This document shows, in pieces, positions 21,666 to 33,425 of a stretch of DNA of 64,000 nt; within the stretch, counting starts at the first letter, position 1, and each line of letters opens with the position of its first letter. This stretch comes from Equus caballus (taxonomy: Eukaryota > Chordata > Mammalia > Perissodactyla > Equidae). The stretch is taken from positions 26,102,001 to 26,166,000 of the forward strand of contig NC_091693.1 in NCBI RefSeq assembly GCF_041296265.1, given 5' to 3'. A program made the position numbers and the translations under genes. The notes beneath the pieces were generated by a model. That model did not search any database and was not told where the DNA came from. It saw nothing but the letters and a program-made list of their open reading frames with translations.

Positions 21666-22944
21666 CTCTAGTATTTCTGATTGATTCTTCTTTATAGTTT
21701 CAATCTCTTCTGTGAAGTAACTCCGGAACTCGTTGACTTGTTTCTCTACATTTTCCTTTACCTCATTGAGTTTTCTGACTATAGCTATTCTGAATCATTG
21801 TCATTTAGTTTATTTATTTCCAAGTCCTCAGGACATAATTCTGTGTTTTTATTGTTTTCCTTCTGGTCTGGAGCTTTTATGAATTGTTTGACGCTAGAAG
21901 TAAGGTTTTTCTTCAGTGATATTATTCAGTTGCAGTTACAGCCTGTTGCCACTAGGTGGGGTGGGTTGAGAACCGTGTCTTCTGAGCCCTCCGCCTTCAG
22001 CCGAGATGGCCGGCACAGCGCCGGTTGGGGTGGCGGCACTTTCTCTTGCCCGCAGACCCAGGTTTCCCAATCAGCTCTCACTATCTGGTCTCCTGGGTCT
22101 TGGCTAGATGAGGTCACCCCAGGCGAAAGCTTTCACCCTGTTAGAGGGCTTCCCTCCAGGCTGCAAGGGCACTAGGGAATCCTGGGTGATCCTGCGGACA
22201 CATATCCCCCCTGCCCCACTCCTTCCCTCACCCCCGCGATCCCAGTCGTTAGGGGAGGGAGCAAAGATCTCTCTTACCCTGTTCCAGCTCCTGGGGGGGA
22301 GGGGGTGGCGCTCCAGCCCCTCCACCCTCCGTCATTTTGCTGCTGTGGGTTTCCGAGGATTCCTGTGCTATTAGGATATTTTTTGTTGGAATATGGTTGC
22401 TCCTTTTTGTTGTATGTTGGAGGGGAGAGAGTCCGGGCAAGCTCACTCTGCCATGATGCTGATGTCACTCTAGAGGGAACCTAATTTTCAGAATAGTTTG
22501 AGTCTGAGAAAATCACACATTTTTTCTTAGTAGTAGTGACTTGGACTAAAGCCACTTATTGAAAACGCTGTTCTTTCTTCACTTCTTGACAATGCCATTT
22601 TTTCCTATAAATGAAGTAAACCTCCATATGTTGGTCTGTTTCTTTGCTCTCTTGGCTGATTTGTTGGTCAGATTTCCTTACTGTTAATTTTTGTAGGTTT
22701 GAGATAAGCATTGCCTTCCATTAGAGTTGGTCCTTTATGTTCCCATGTAAGTTTTAGATTCAGTTGGTCTGGTCACACACACACACACACTTATAACTGC
22801 AAACATATACATATGTGGGATTTTGATTGGGATGACAAAATCTATAAACTATTACAGGTAAAAATGAAACTTACAGTGACTGACTATTCAAATTCATACC
22901 ATGATTCCATTTATGTAGGTCCTCTTTAATTTCTTCTTTTTATG

Positions 22945-23350
22945 TAACTTTTGCATAAAAATTGTATGTATTTAAGGTGTACAGCAGGATGATTTGATAT
23001 AATGTATATACATTATGTACTATATATACTGTATATACTATATAGTGAAATGATTCCTATGATCATGCTAATTAATATTCCATCTCCTCACGAAGGTACC
23101 ATTTTTTTGCATGTGATGAGAGCACCTGAGGTCTACTCTCTCAGCACATTTCCAGTGTTCACCACAGTATTATTAACTACAGTCATCATGCTGTACATTA
23201 GACCTCAAGACTTGTTCATTCCATGTAACTGCAGCTCTGTGCCATTTGACCCACATCTCCCACTCCCCACCTCCCAGCCCCTGATTACACCATCCACTCT
23301 CTGCTTCTACGTACTTGACATTTTTAGATTCTATGTATAAGTGAGATCGT
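22945..23350 (-). mobile_element. L1M 3' fragment
   Basis: Complement of L1M 3' sequence: TTTAAGGTGTACAGCAGGAT, CTCACGAAGGTACCATTTTT, GACCTCAAGACTTGTTCATT in consensus-like order. An ATATACT-rich block lies near 23,005-23,045. Confidence 0.75.
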
Positions 23351-24596
23351 GTGGTTTTCCCAGAAAGCTTTGCCTTTGCCTTTGTTTCTTTGGGGCCAAC
23401 AAACAACCAAACAGAAACCTACTTTCTCCCTAGAGAGATTTTGAAAACCAGTTAAGGGTCCAAGCCCCTCAATTGCTTTGCACAAGCTGAAGCCCAAGGA
23501 TAGCAACATGCCATCTCAAGATTCCAGGTAGGCTGACCAACTGCCTAGTTTGCACAGCACTGAGAAGTTTCTGGGACACAGGACTTTCAGTCCTAAAACA
23601 TGGACAGGCTGGGGAAAACTGGGGTGCATCAGTCACCCTAAAAGTGGGGGAGGCCTTGGTTACATTTGGCCAATGAACGTCTTTGTCTGTGTTCACACAG
23701 ATTACAAGGTGGTCTTGCTTATGTCTCATCCCATGACTGTCACAGAATGGCCTTGTCTGATGTCAGTATGTTGTGACATTGTGGATATTCCACAGGAGAA
23801 CACCAAGGCCTGGCTGTGAGTGCCAGTCTCTGTGTGTCCAGGGCTGCTTCTCTCTTTCTCACATCAGAGTCACCCACAGTGTTCTCACTCCAAGTCTGTG
23901 AGTCCTCTTGGGGCCACAACAACTGGGATCTCACTGTCCATTTCACACATAAGGAGTGTCACCCTCAGAAGGCCCTGTAAATGATCCGTGATGTAGCTGG
24001 GATCACACCCACATGTCCAGGCCGTGAGTTTCCATCTGCAGTCACCTGCACACTCACAGCAGCACAGATGCTGGTGGGAAAGAGGAACCACTCACACTGA
24101 AATTTTCCTCTAATGACTCTGAGGGATCCTGAAAGTTTTTTTTTTTCCAACTCTCACGTCCAATCTTCTGCTAATGAGCATCAATTCCCCAGGTGGTGCC
24201 CAGGAACCTCCAGAGACTGCAAGGGGAAGGGTCTTTCAATTATTCAGCTGTCTCAGCTTCCTCAGTTCTTTCCCTGCCTCTCCATTTCCACAGGGCTTTC
24301 AGAAGGCTGTGTGGGAGACTGAAGGGGAAGATAGAGAGAGAGGGAGATGGGACATTATTATTCTCAGGGATACTGCTTGAGAAAGTGCTGGGATCCAAGA
24401 ATTTGTACATGCGCTGCTAGGAATTATGTTCTTCTTCTCCTCTAAGTTCAAGAGCAGCCTGAATCCTGTTTCTGTGTGGTCTCTTCATGGAAGGAAAGGG
24501 TGAAGTTCCTGGATTAGACCCTTCTAGGTCCAGGTGTGTGGCTGGGTATGGGAGAAGTGTGGGAAGAGGATGTTGCATCCATACATCTTTATCTCT

Positions 24597-24680
24597 TCAT
24601 CCATCCATCCATCCATCCACACACCCATTCATCCATCCACACATCCATTCATTCATCATCCAGCCATGCTTCCATCCTTC
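24597..24680. repeat. (CCAT)n-like tetranucleotide repeat (unit 0)
   Basis: CATCCATCCATCCATCCA with ATTC/ACAC variants. The paralogous tract is shorter at 40,413-40,450 and 56,096-56,133. Confidence 0.92.
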
Positions 24681-26139
24681 CATCTCCAACCTGTTCCCTC
24701 TCCCTGGTATGCTCTTCCTTCTCCTTCTTTGCCATGTTGACAGGGTCACTTTTTTTTCTCCCAACATTCTTCCATCAGTTCCTTGGGAAGCATTTTTGTC
24801 CTCTCAGATTAGGGCAGGGTCACTTTCACTCATGTCAGAAACTCAAATTCCTACAAGCGCCAGGCAGATACTGTAGTGTTCTCATTGTGCTGTCTCATCC
24901 TACACACATATCCCCCTGCATCCCCTTCAAATGACAGTATTCAATTTGGGTGTCAGGTCACAGGAGGAGATAAAGGTATACACACATTTTCTCCTCCATT
25001 TAAAAAAAATTGCTGCATGCCCACTGTTCTCTCCCTCACTGTAGCACACTCACTGCTCCCGTCCCACTTACTGCCTCCATCAAACTTCTTCCCCCTCATT
25101 TTCATTTAACAATGCATTAGAAATCTATTTGTATCAGTATAAAAAGTTGCCTTATTCTTTCCCTTTCTGCATAGTATTTTGTGTTATGGACGGATCATAA
25201 TTTTTTTTACCTGGTCCCAAATTTATAGATATTGAGATAGTTTTCCATCTTCCGGAATATAAACTAGTACTTAACATTTTTTTAAATTGTGTTTGAAACT
25301 AGTCCTGTTGATCTCTCATTTTGTGTGTGTGATCATATCCGTATGATGAATTCCTAGAAGTTGCAGGACTTGGTGAAGGATACATGTAGATACAGTTTCT
25401 CAGGGAAGGGAGAGCAGTGGGAACAGAGCAAGGTCTTTGGTCATTCCAGGAGCAGTGGGAGCTCCCGGTTGGTAAGGGGAAAGGTGGGAGAGCTTGTGTT
25501 TATTCAGTGTCTAGGATGGACTTGGCCAGTCTCCTGCCTCACTGCTCTCCTCTCATTCAGTCCCCCAACTCACGTCTACACATGGTGGGGGCAATTCTTC
25601 CCAGTTCCCGGATGAGGAGCTGAGACCATGAGCAGTGAAAAGACTTGGTGACGGTGACACCGGCTTCCAGAGCGTGGTGACTCTTCCTGTGAGGTAGGGG
25701 CCATTATCAGTCCCCTTGGCAGACCCTTTTCCTTAAGGATGTTCAAACTCTTCACCAAGGACAAAACCCAGCACAATCTGCATACCTTTCCTCCCCAGTT
25801 CCCACGATACCCCACTTCAGGGTTGGAGGGTTTGTTTGGTAATTTATTTACATGCTTGTTGGCTATAATCTCATCTCCACTCCAACTGGAATTATTTTGA
25901 TTTCAGGCACATTAACTTCTTTACTGCTTGTCTCTGTACCTGGAACAAAGTCTTGGGAAACGGGTGTTAAACATTTGTTGAAGTAATGATGAATGAATAA
26001 ATGGCAGGACATGCTATTTTTCTTTTAGATTTCCTTTATACCTCACCTTTGTTATTAATATTATTCTTAATATCTAGCTTTAACCTATGCTGAGGGATTT
26101 CCCTGCTTGTTAATTATCCTAAGGAAATAATCTTACAAG

Positions 26140-26560
26140 TGTGCAAAGATGTGTATATAATAATACTTAAGAAAGTATTACTTATTGTAGTTAAAAATGG
26201 AAGTAATCTAAAATTTCAAAAGTATGGATTAAATACATAAACCACGACACACCTGTTGATGCCTTGAACTACAACATGATTTGAAAGGATTATGTAAGTC
26301 TGATTCATTTATATGGAAATATATCAATGCTAGCTTGGTAAGTGAGGAACAGCAGGTAACAAGATAGGATGAAATATACGTTTCTGTTTTGCTTCTGCGT
26401 ATGCATTTGTGCATGTGTGTCTCCATGTTTTTGTGCATCCACAAATAGATTGCAAATGAGTTATAGTGAAATTATTAACAGTTGGCTATAGCTGGTAATG
26501 GACTCATGGGTTTTGTTCCATCTTTGCAGTAATTTTTTCTATTTCTGCAAGTTTTTAGAC
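26140..26560. mobile_element. Decayed LINE remnant shared by units 0, 1 and 2
   Basis: LINE-like A/T-rich 3' sequence (AATTCAAAAGTATGGATTAAATAC-like block) with paralogues at about 41,260-41,620 and 56,943-57,303. The family is uncertain. Confidence 0.45.
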
Positions 26561-26627
26561 ATGATTAATTGAACATTGGGCATAATTAATAAATAAATAG
26601 TCGCCTTTGTTTTGCATCTACAACATG

Positions 26628-26815
26628 GCAGCCTCTGTGCTTGGTACTTCTTAAGCATATTGCAAGTAATCCTCCCAACATCCCTGTGAGGAAGATTCTT
26701 TAATTATTCTGATTTTACAGATAAACTCAGGATCCTGACTAGGCTTTTACAAGTTCACACAGCAACTGAGTGACAGAGCTAGGATTTAAACTCTGGCAAA
26801 AGTGACACCTGAGGA
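26628..26815 (-). mobile_element. MIR SINE (units 0, 1 and 2)
   Basis: AATCCTCCCAACATCCCTGT, TTTTACAGATAAACTCAGGA and GAGCTAGGATTTAAACTCTG are MIR complement landmarks. Paralogues at about 41,690-41,880 and 57,373-57,563. Confidence 0.75.
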
Positions 26816-27304
26816 TCACCCAGAACTATCTCCATTCTGGGCATGATTACAGGAATCTATACACATGTTAAAACTCACAGAGCTGCAAAACCAGTGAGTT
26901 TTATGTATATTAATTTAAAGCTTAAAAATGTAAGTTAGTTCTCTTAAAGAATTAATAAATGAATGATGTAGGAGGAAAGAAAGCTGTCTGCATATCCCAC
27001 ACTTGAGAGGAAGAAGAGTTCTGTTCCATCAAGACACATAAACACAAATGTGGACACCAAGCAGACAGCTCAATAGGTGAATCAGGCCAGAAGGAAAGGT
27101 TCTACAGCTTCAGCATGATGGTAAATGGCAGCTGACACACATATTCAGTGTCCCAGAGACTGTGGTAAGTAAGCTGGAGAGAGTCCACATCAGAATAGGG
27201 CAGGTCCACATCCCATCTCTAAATGATTTTAAATGTTTTCATTGCTAAATGGGAGCCAATTAAAGAACAAATGTGAGCCAAACTTAGAACACTAGAGTTT
27301 TCCA

Positions 27305-27445
27305 ATTTACCCTTAGGCTGTCAATCTTGTGAGGGCAGAACCTGTTTCCCTTGTTTCCCATTGTAATTCTCTTCCCTGGGATAAAGCCTGGACCTAGTTA
27401 GTAGCTGTTCAAAAATGTTTGTTGAATGAATAAATGAATCCTTTA
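27305..27445 (+). mobile_element. L2 3' terminus upstream of the OR
   Basis: TTGTGAGGGCAGAACCTG and GTTTGTTGAATGAATAAATG match the L2 3' end. A paralogue lies at about 42,785-42,905. The following 150 bases carry ATGA/TGAA-rich low-complexity sequence. Confidence 0.7.
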
Positions 27446-27810
27446 GAGAAACAATGACTGAATGTATCCCTAAATGGATTCATGAGTGAATGACTCACTT
27501 ATAAATGAGTGAAGGAAATAATCCATTATCCAATATGTAAAATAGTCAACAAATGAATAATGCAATCCATCCCACAGCCCCTCAATCCATGAATCAATGA
27601 ATGATTGTATAATTGAATTAGTCACTGAGTGCTGCTGAATGGTAGAAGGTATTAGGCAACGTTTCCAGGATCGGACACAGGATTGCAGGGTAAAGGGGCA
27701 GGAATCTGGACAGCAGTGTGCAGGAGCACATTCATGTTGGTGATTGAAAGAGTCAAACCTTATCTATATGAAGTTGCCAGTTTCTGAACACCCCCTGAAG
27801 ATGATCCATA

Positions 27811-27842
27811 TTTTCCCACTCAGCTAGAGTTTCAGCAGGAGC
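27811..27842 (+). promoter_or_regulatory. Candidate 3' splice site and start context of the OR coding exon
   Basis: A pyrimidine-rich run ends in CAG at 27,823, with a second TTTCAG ending at 27,835, just upstream of the ATG. The paralogous pseudogene keeps the second CAG and has TTTTTCTAG in place of the first. OR genes usually have untranslated upstream exons joined a short distance before the ATG, so one of these is the likely acceptor. The upstream promoter exon was not identified. Confidence 0.4.
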
Positions 27843-28775
27843 ATGGACAGCCAGAACAGCACAGAAGAGGTCTACTTCCTTCTGCTTGGGTTCTCCCAGT
27901 ACCCATGGGCTCAGACCATCTTCTTCTGCCTATTACTCATGTCCTACATCATCACCCTTTTTGGGAACAGCCTCATCTTGCTCCTGATCTACTGTGATAC
28001 CCGGCTCCATACGCCCATGTACTTCTTCCTCAGCAACCTGTCCTTCCTGGACATGTGCTACACCACATGCAGTGTACCCCAGATGCTCATCAACTGCTTG
28101 GCAACCATTCCTGTTATCTCGCTAGGACAGTGTTGGGCCCAGATGGCCACAGGACTTTATCTGGGTGGTGTTGAGTGTCTTCTACTGGCCGCCATGGCCT
28201 ATGATCGCTGTGTGGCCATTGTTGACCCCCTGCGTTACTCTGTGCACATGGGACCCCAGCTTTGTGGCCTGTTGGCTGGGACTTCATGGACTGCAGCCTT
28301 CCTTCTGACTGTGGTCCCTGTGCTGACTATGCCCTTGGAGTTCTGTGGTCACCAGGTCATCAATCACTTCTCATGTGAGCTCCCAGCTCTGCTCAAGCTT
28401 GCCTGCTCTGACATGAGGTTCTACGAGTCATTAATGGTGGGCACCGGTGCCTTGACCCTGCTGGCTCCTTTTTCCTTCATTGTGGGCTCCTATGGAAGAA
28501 TCCTGATGGCTGTGATGCGGGTGCAGTCCATGCAGGGCCGTGGCAAGGCTTTTTCCACATGTGGCTCACACCTGATTGTCGTGGTCCTCTTTTATGGCAC
28601 GGCCATCTCCATGTATATGATGCCTCAGGACAAGACCATCCGTGACCGAGACAAGATCATCTCCATCTCCTACGGCGTCCTCACCCCCATGATGAACCCC
28701 CTCATCTACAGCCTGCGGAACAAGGACATGAAAGGGGCCTTCAGGAGGCTCTTGGGGAAAAAGATTGACCTTTAA
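27843..28775 (+). CDS. Intact class II olfactory receptor, single coding exon (OR2/OR13-like)
   Basis: Seen: an uninterrupted 310-residue frame, the usual OR length. N-glycosylation site N5-S-T; GN in TM1 at 41-42; LHTPMYFFLSNLSFLD at 55-70; the paired cysteine C97; MAYDRC at 118-123; SYG in TM5 at 216-218; KAFSTCGSHL at 235-244 before TM6; NPLIYSLRN in TM7 at 285-293; a short basic tail. Known: these motifs define odorant-binding Gq/olf-type rhodopsin-like receptors of ciliary membranes. The start is supported by A at -3 and G at +4. AATAAA lies at 28,799-28,804, 24 bases after the stop. Splice-acceptor-like CAGs end at 27,823 and 27,835, fitting the usual non-coding 5' exon(s). Odd: the DRY motif reads DRC, with the key arginine kept. 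Subfamily placement is by eye only. The best relatives are the two pseudogenes downstream in the window. Confidence 0.95.
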   Translation: MDSQNSTEEVYFLLLGFSQYPWAQTIFFCLLLMSYIITLFGNSLILLLIYCDTRLHTPMYFFLSNLSFLDMCYTTCSVPQMLINCLATIPVISLGQCWAQMATGLYLGGVECLLLAAMAYDRCVAIVDPLRYSVHMGPQLCGLLAGTSWTAAFLLTVVPVLTMPLEFCGHQVINHFSCELPALLKLACSDMRFYESLMVGTGALTLLAPFSFIVGSYGRILMAVMRVQSMQGRGKAFSTCGSHLIVVVLFYGTAISMYMMPQDKTIRDRDKIISISYGVLTPMMNPLIYSLRNKDMKGAFRRLLGKKIDL

Positions 28776-28804
28776 GTTCTGATGTTGAGGGGAAAAGAAA
28801 TAAA

Positions 28805-28886
28805 CTATTATTTCAGAGTGTCTACTTCTCACTGGGAATAATGAATTATTCTTTTCAACATTTCTATTGAGAGTGTGTTATTCATG

Positions 28887-28917
<31 letters not shown>

Positions 28918-29795
28918 TCACTCACATTTTGAAACAGTAGTTCTATGCTACTGCCTCTACCAGGAAGAACAGGCAGTAGAACAAAGGAAGAAGTAGGCAG
29001 CCAAAGAATGAAGGAGGCTCATGTCCAGTAAGTGCGTGTATACCTCTGAAGTTCTCTGTAGTTGGAGGATAGAAAAACATGAATAGAGGTCCCCTTCACT
29101 TGTTGACCTACTCCACTCATGGCTGGTTTCATGCCTCAGTGGCCAGGCTCCAGGAAGAACTGACTGTAGCCTCCTCTGCTGCCTCTAGCTCACCATAAGA
29201 AGCCACGAATGGTGTGCGTATTACAAAGGCACTGGTATCGTTCCCTTAGTGGGCTCTGTGGATTTGGACTTTCCTGCCTGGATAGTGTCTCTCTGTCAAG
29301 AACTGTGAAAGATCTGGGATTTCACTCTACATATCAACTAGCCTGTTATGCGGATGCTGGTAGAAGACTAGAGAATTCTGAGTCAGAGAGAAAGGACTTG
29401 ATTACTTGTGGTTTAAGTAGTAGTCAACACTTCATGCTATTTTACATCACTTCTTCATGTCCTCCAAGTTCTGTAGGGGTGACCCAGAGGACCTATGGTG
29501 GATGCCATCAATAGAGTTAGTTGTGTTATAAGAGAGGAACACTGAGTTTGGAGGATTTACTGCCTTTATAGTCAGTGGAAGCAAGTGTGCTCTTTCTCTG
29601 TGTAGGAGACGTCTTTTCATGCTGCAAGGTTTCTCACTGCCAACACAAGCCTAAAGGCTGTCCTTGGGAAAGAGTCATCTGGTTTGCAGTCCTGGCATTC
29701 CCATGAAGAAGCTGCATGGACACTCAGGACCCGATGATGATTGCTTCTCCCAACACCCTCCCTTCCCTCTCCAGTGCTCTCTAGTGTGGTCCCAC
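28805..29795. other. 3' flank of the intact OR
   Basis: About 88-90% like 44,255-45,478 by eye once the ERE there is ignored. No gene. It ends where the three-way identical tract starts. Confidence 0.6.
28886..28925. repeat. (CA)n with (CACT)n tail, downstream of the intact OR
   Basis: About 14 CA units, then CACTCACTCACT. A decayed counterpart lies at about 44,327-44,375. Confidence 0.92.
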
Positions 29796-30232
29796 TTGGC
29801 AAAAGGGGAAAATTGAAGCACAAAGAGTGACAGACTAGCCCAAGACCCGCCACTTGACACTGGTACAGGCAAGATTGAAACCAGTTCATCTGATGTGATG
29901 CCCCCTTGCAGCATATCATTGCTGCATATTGCAAGGAAAAGACTAGATATTAAGTCTTCAGCTGGCTGTGGTTCCCTACTGTCCTGGCCTGGCTGACTCT
30001 ACGCTATCCCCTATGACAGAGGTGTCATACTTTCCCATTTTGCAGAGAATTTTGAAAATCATAATCATAGGTGGCATGTTTAACTACTGCTGTGTACTAA
30101 ACTCTCCAAATTACTTTACTTGCATTGTTTCCTTGTCCATAAGTTCGATATTATCTTTATAGGAAAGACTGGTACTTTGCACGGAGAAAGCAGGCAACTA
30201 TCTCCATGGTTAAGCCTTTGACGCAATCTGCC

Positions 30233-31959
30233 TGACCCCTTGGTTATGTGAGATCTGTCCGTGGTGCTGAAATCACAGTGAGACTATGGTCTCGATGACG
30301 GCTAAGGGAGGCAGGTGATGCTAACTGTCTTGTGCGAAGGTGACCTTAAAGCATATTTATGGAGTAAAGTGAGGTCAAGCTCCATTGTTTTTTAAAGAAG
30401 AAGAAAAGGCCCCAACGGGGGCATGATGTGCTTTCAGCCACTCATAAAGCCTGGGTATGTATTTATCCCATCACTCCACAGTCACTTCGCTTATACACGT
30501 GATAGGTGCTGGGTGCTGCAAGAATAGAGCATTTAGGTAATGAGAACATGTGGACACGAATATATGATCTCTGAATTCAAAATGCCTTAAGTCTGTGGTG
30601 TGTCTGCAGGTACTCAACTGATTATTGCAATGATCATGTGGTTGTTTCCCCAATGGTGCAGAGCAGTGCCTGTGCATAAAATGTGTTGATTGCTAAATAA
30701 ATGAGCTTTCCATAGACTCTGATAAAAATCTTAGTCTGCGGACGCACAGATAATAAGAAAAGAAGAAAGAGGACAATATGTGAGAAGGAGAGTGAAAATA
30801 GGGAGGGAGACACAAATTCAAAAGTGGGAGAACAGTACATTCAGATAGAAGGAGATTCTAGGAGAGAAATAAATAGGAAGAAATAGAGAAAATCAGAGAG
30901 AGAAGTGGAGTGGAGGAATTCTAGTGAGATGCAGGAAGTGACAGAGTGTATCAGAAAGACAAAGAAAGGAAACTGAGGCAGGGACAGGGATGTGGTTGCA
31001 GATGATGCACACATAATGTTGTCTGTGCATGTTGTTCACTGTACAACATCTCACACCTCAGGATCAGACTGGACAGTGCCCCCTCATTCCTAATTCCATG
31101 TGGATTTGCATATGGTACCTGATTTCTTTACAGCAATCACTGAAAACACGGCTCCACAAATACATGATGTCTTTGAATGGATTGTAGTGAGACTAATGCT
31201 GAAAATGTGAGCCATGGGACTTGGTTGTCTGTGTGGCATCTGACAGCTATCTGCTTCTCACAAATTCAAACTATGCAGGGTATCTTGGCACAGAGTCTGG
31301 GAACCATGGATTATACTCTTCCTGAGTTTCTCTTCTGGCATGAAAGAGATTATACTGAGGATAGGGTTTTGGAATCTTGCTTTTTTCCTTTAACAACACC
31401 TAGCAAGCCTTTTTTTTGCTATTGGGTCTTCTTCTACAATATAATATTCAATGGATGACTAGTATTGAAATAGTACTTTTAATAATACTTAATTTTGTTG
31501 TATGGCTCTATGAATTTTAACGCTTTGCTAGCTTTGTGTGGCCCCCACCACCAGGATCAGGATTCAGGATGTTTCCACCATCCCAGCATACTCCCTCATG
31601 CCTCCCTTTTATAATCACAGCCTCCCTCTCCCCTTTTCCCCATCAACCTCCAAAAGGTCCCCTCCTCCCTACAGTTTTGTGTCTTCCAGATGATCTTATA
31701 AATGGATGAATCACATCTCTCAAATAGGATAGAGTGTCAGGAAGGCGAAGCTCTGGTTGCCATGGGAACCTGCAGCAGAAATGCAGAGTCAGGCAGAGAA
31801 AGGATTCAGGAAATGAGCCAGGAAGATACTCACACAGTGATTTCTTGGGGTTTCCACATTCAGGATGACCTCATCCAGATCCCTCCATCTCTCAACTGAG
31901 TGGCCGCAGTTTCTTCCATTGTCTCCTGCTCCCTCCACTATCCTTCAGTCCCTTTCAAT
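30233..31959. other. B-block non-coding sequence (unit 1)
   Basis: No gene recognised. The left 700 bases are a diverged relative of 61,607-62,560. Copy at 45,916-47,642. Confidence 0.5.
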
Positions 31960-32420
31960 ACTTCCCTCAGCGGCCAGCAGAAACCTTCCAGAGTATACGA
32001 AGTTATGCACAGTCCTGATTAAAACCCCTAGACACTTCCCTCTTCCCTCAGAATAAACAAAAAGTTCTCTGAAATGCCAGGCCCTGATGAGGTCTTCAAG
32101 CCCTTGGTGACTCTGTCTCCCCCTTCAATACTTGGCTCCAGCCACACTGGCCTTTCTCCACCCCTCAAATAGCTGATCTCAGGGCCTTTGCAGGTGTTGC
32201 TCCCTCCACTCCACCCCAGGTTTTACATGGGTTATTTCCTGTCTGTATTCAGGGCTCTGATCAAAGGGAACCTCCTCTGGGAAGCCCTCCCTGACTGCCA
32301 TCCCCATAGGCCCTCAAATCACATCCCTGCCTTGTTTCCATCACAATGCTGCCGCTGCTTCTCTGTTTTGCTTATTTCATTACCTTCTCTCCCTCCATCG
32401 GAATGAAAACTCCGAGGAGC
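31960..32420 (+). mobile_element. L2 remnant (unit 1)
   Basis: CTCAGGGCCTTTGCAGGTGT, AACCTCCTCTGGGAAGCCCT and CTCCCTCCATCGGAATGAAA follow L2 3' order. Copy at 47,643-48,103. Confidence 0.75.
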
Positions 32421-33214
32421 GTGGTACAAAAATGGAGCTAAGTTTCTGGGTTACTGCTGGTGCCATATTTCTTACTGAGAATCAAAAAATTCAAATAGAA
32501 AAGATAACAACTATTCCTAATTTCTTATGAAAATTTATTAAACTCTTCTCTTTTGTCGTTACTTTTATGAAGGATATAGGAATCAAGTGACAATGAAGAT
32601 GAGAGGGTTGGATGTCTGAGGCTAGAATAGTGGGTGTGCAGCAGGTATTGATGGAGGAGGGGTTGAGTGGGGAGCTGGTCCAGTTCCCGGGCAGAGCTAA
32701 GAATCTTCTGAGATGAGTCCCCCCAGGACATTAGCATGAGAACAGACAGTGGGGAGTTGATTATCCACACCAGCAAATGTGTCCTCAAGGTGAGGAAGAG
32801 AGCATGTAAATTAGACGCGTGCAGGGTACGGCTTGTCCCAGAGAGTAACAGGAAGAAGAACATGAAAAAGTGACTCAAGTGTAGGATGAAGATTGATTCT
32901 AGTGATTGGCCCTGGAAAGTGACCTTGGGATGGGGATGAGGTCAGTGGAAAGTGGTTGAATCAATGGGGTGTTGGTCCCAAAGTGATAAAGGGATTTTGG
33001 CATCAGAGGAGAAGAAAGAGGGACCTGGAATTTTGGAGGTGATGTTGGCAATGAGATGCTTGAACTGAGGTGATGGAGCGGTGTTGGTTATTGATAAAGA
33101 AAATGACAAAGGGAGTGGATGGCTAAGGGCGTTTGGACAAGAGCATTGGAGGAGTGGAGGTCAGGATGTGGATAGCTGGGAGTTGTGGGAAGATCATGGA
33201 TATTAGCATATCTA

Positions 33215-33425
33215 ATATGCTTGCCTCAGCAGTATTGAGATTTGGGGCTGGACCGTTCTTTGTGTGGGAGAGAGGGCTGTTCTGTGGATGTAGCATGTTG
33301 AGAACTTTGCTCTTTTTTACCCAAATGAGCCAGTAGCACCTCCTCCAGTTGTGACAGCCAAAAAAGTCTCCAGACTTTGCTAGATGTCCCCAGGGGGCAT
33401 CATTGCCCCTGGTTTATAAATATTG
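33215..33425 (-). mobile_element. MER5A DNA transposon (unit 1)
   Basis: Decayed MER5A complement (GACAGCCAAAAAAGTCTCCA, CATTGCCCCTGG) at the paralogous position of 14,600-14,795. Copy at 48,898-49,108. Confidence 0.8.

Larger units (their letters stand above)
18009..22470 (-). mobile_element. L1 LINE with 5'UTR, internally deleted, split by an ERE SINE
   Basis: Read on the minus strand: 5'UTR about 22,470-21,900, ORF1 coiled-coil/RRM piece 21,665-21,279, an inter-ORF stretch, ORF2 endonuclease 20,558-19,878, then ORF2 pieces to 19,069 and a 3'UTR to 18,009. The endonuclease keeps QETH, INIYAPN, GDLNSP and SRMDH, equivalent to catalytic E, Y, D/N and D/H. At about 19,635 the frame jumps from GKLIAIQ to TLPDFKTYYKAT, removing about 560 residues and with them the reverse transcriptase. 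An 18-bp target duplication with one mismatch flanks it (17,991-18,008 and 22,471-22,488). Confidence 0.93.
22489..27842. other. 5' flank of the intact OR (A block, unit 0)
   Basis: From about 23,885 it parallels 38,170-43,295, without the RAB40B and L1 insertions found there. LINE/SINE remnants and the CCAT repeat are listed separately. The OR promoter should lie here, but no TATA or Olf/EBF-type site could be assigned with confidence. Confidence 0.5.
13840..29795. repeat. Old tandem paralogous unit 0 (diverged copy of units 1 and 2)
   Basis: Two blocks align with unit 1. 13,840-16,420 corresponds to about 31,970-35,775, for example the shared MER5A and the stretch around ACTCCATGGACAACCAAAC at 15,762 and 35,122. 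About 23,885-29,795 corresponds to about 38,170-45,478 and includes the OR. Divergence is roughly 10-20% by eye. Between the blocks, unit 0 has its own L1 and LTR insertions (16.4-23.4 kb). The shared order B then OR shows a tandem duplication much older than the 15.7-kb one. Confidence 0.8.

Noticed and set aside
28566-28832. Minus-strand frame over the 3' part of the intact OR
   Set aside because: Antisense shadow of the OR coding exon.
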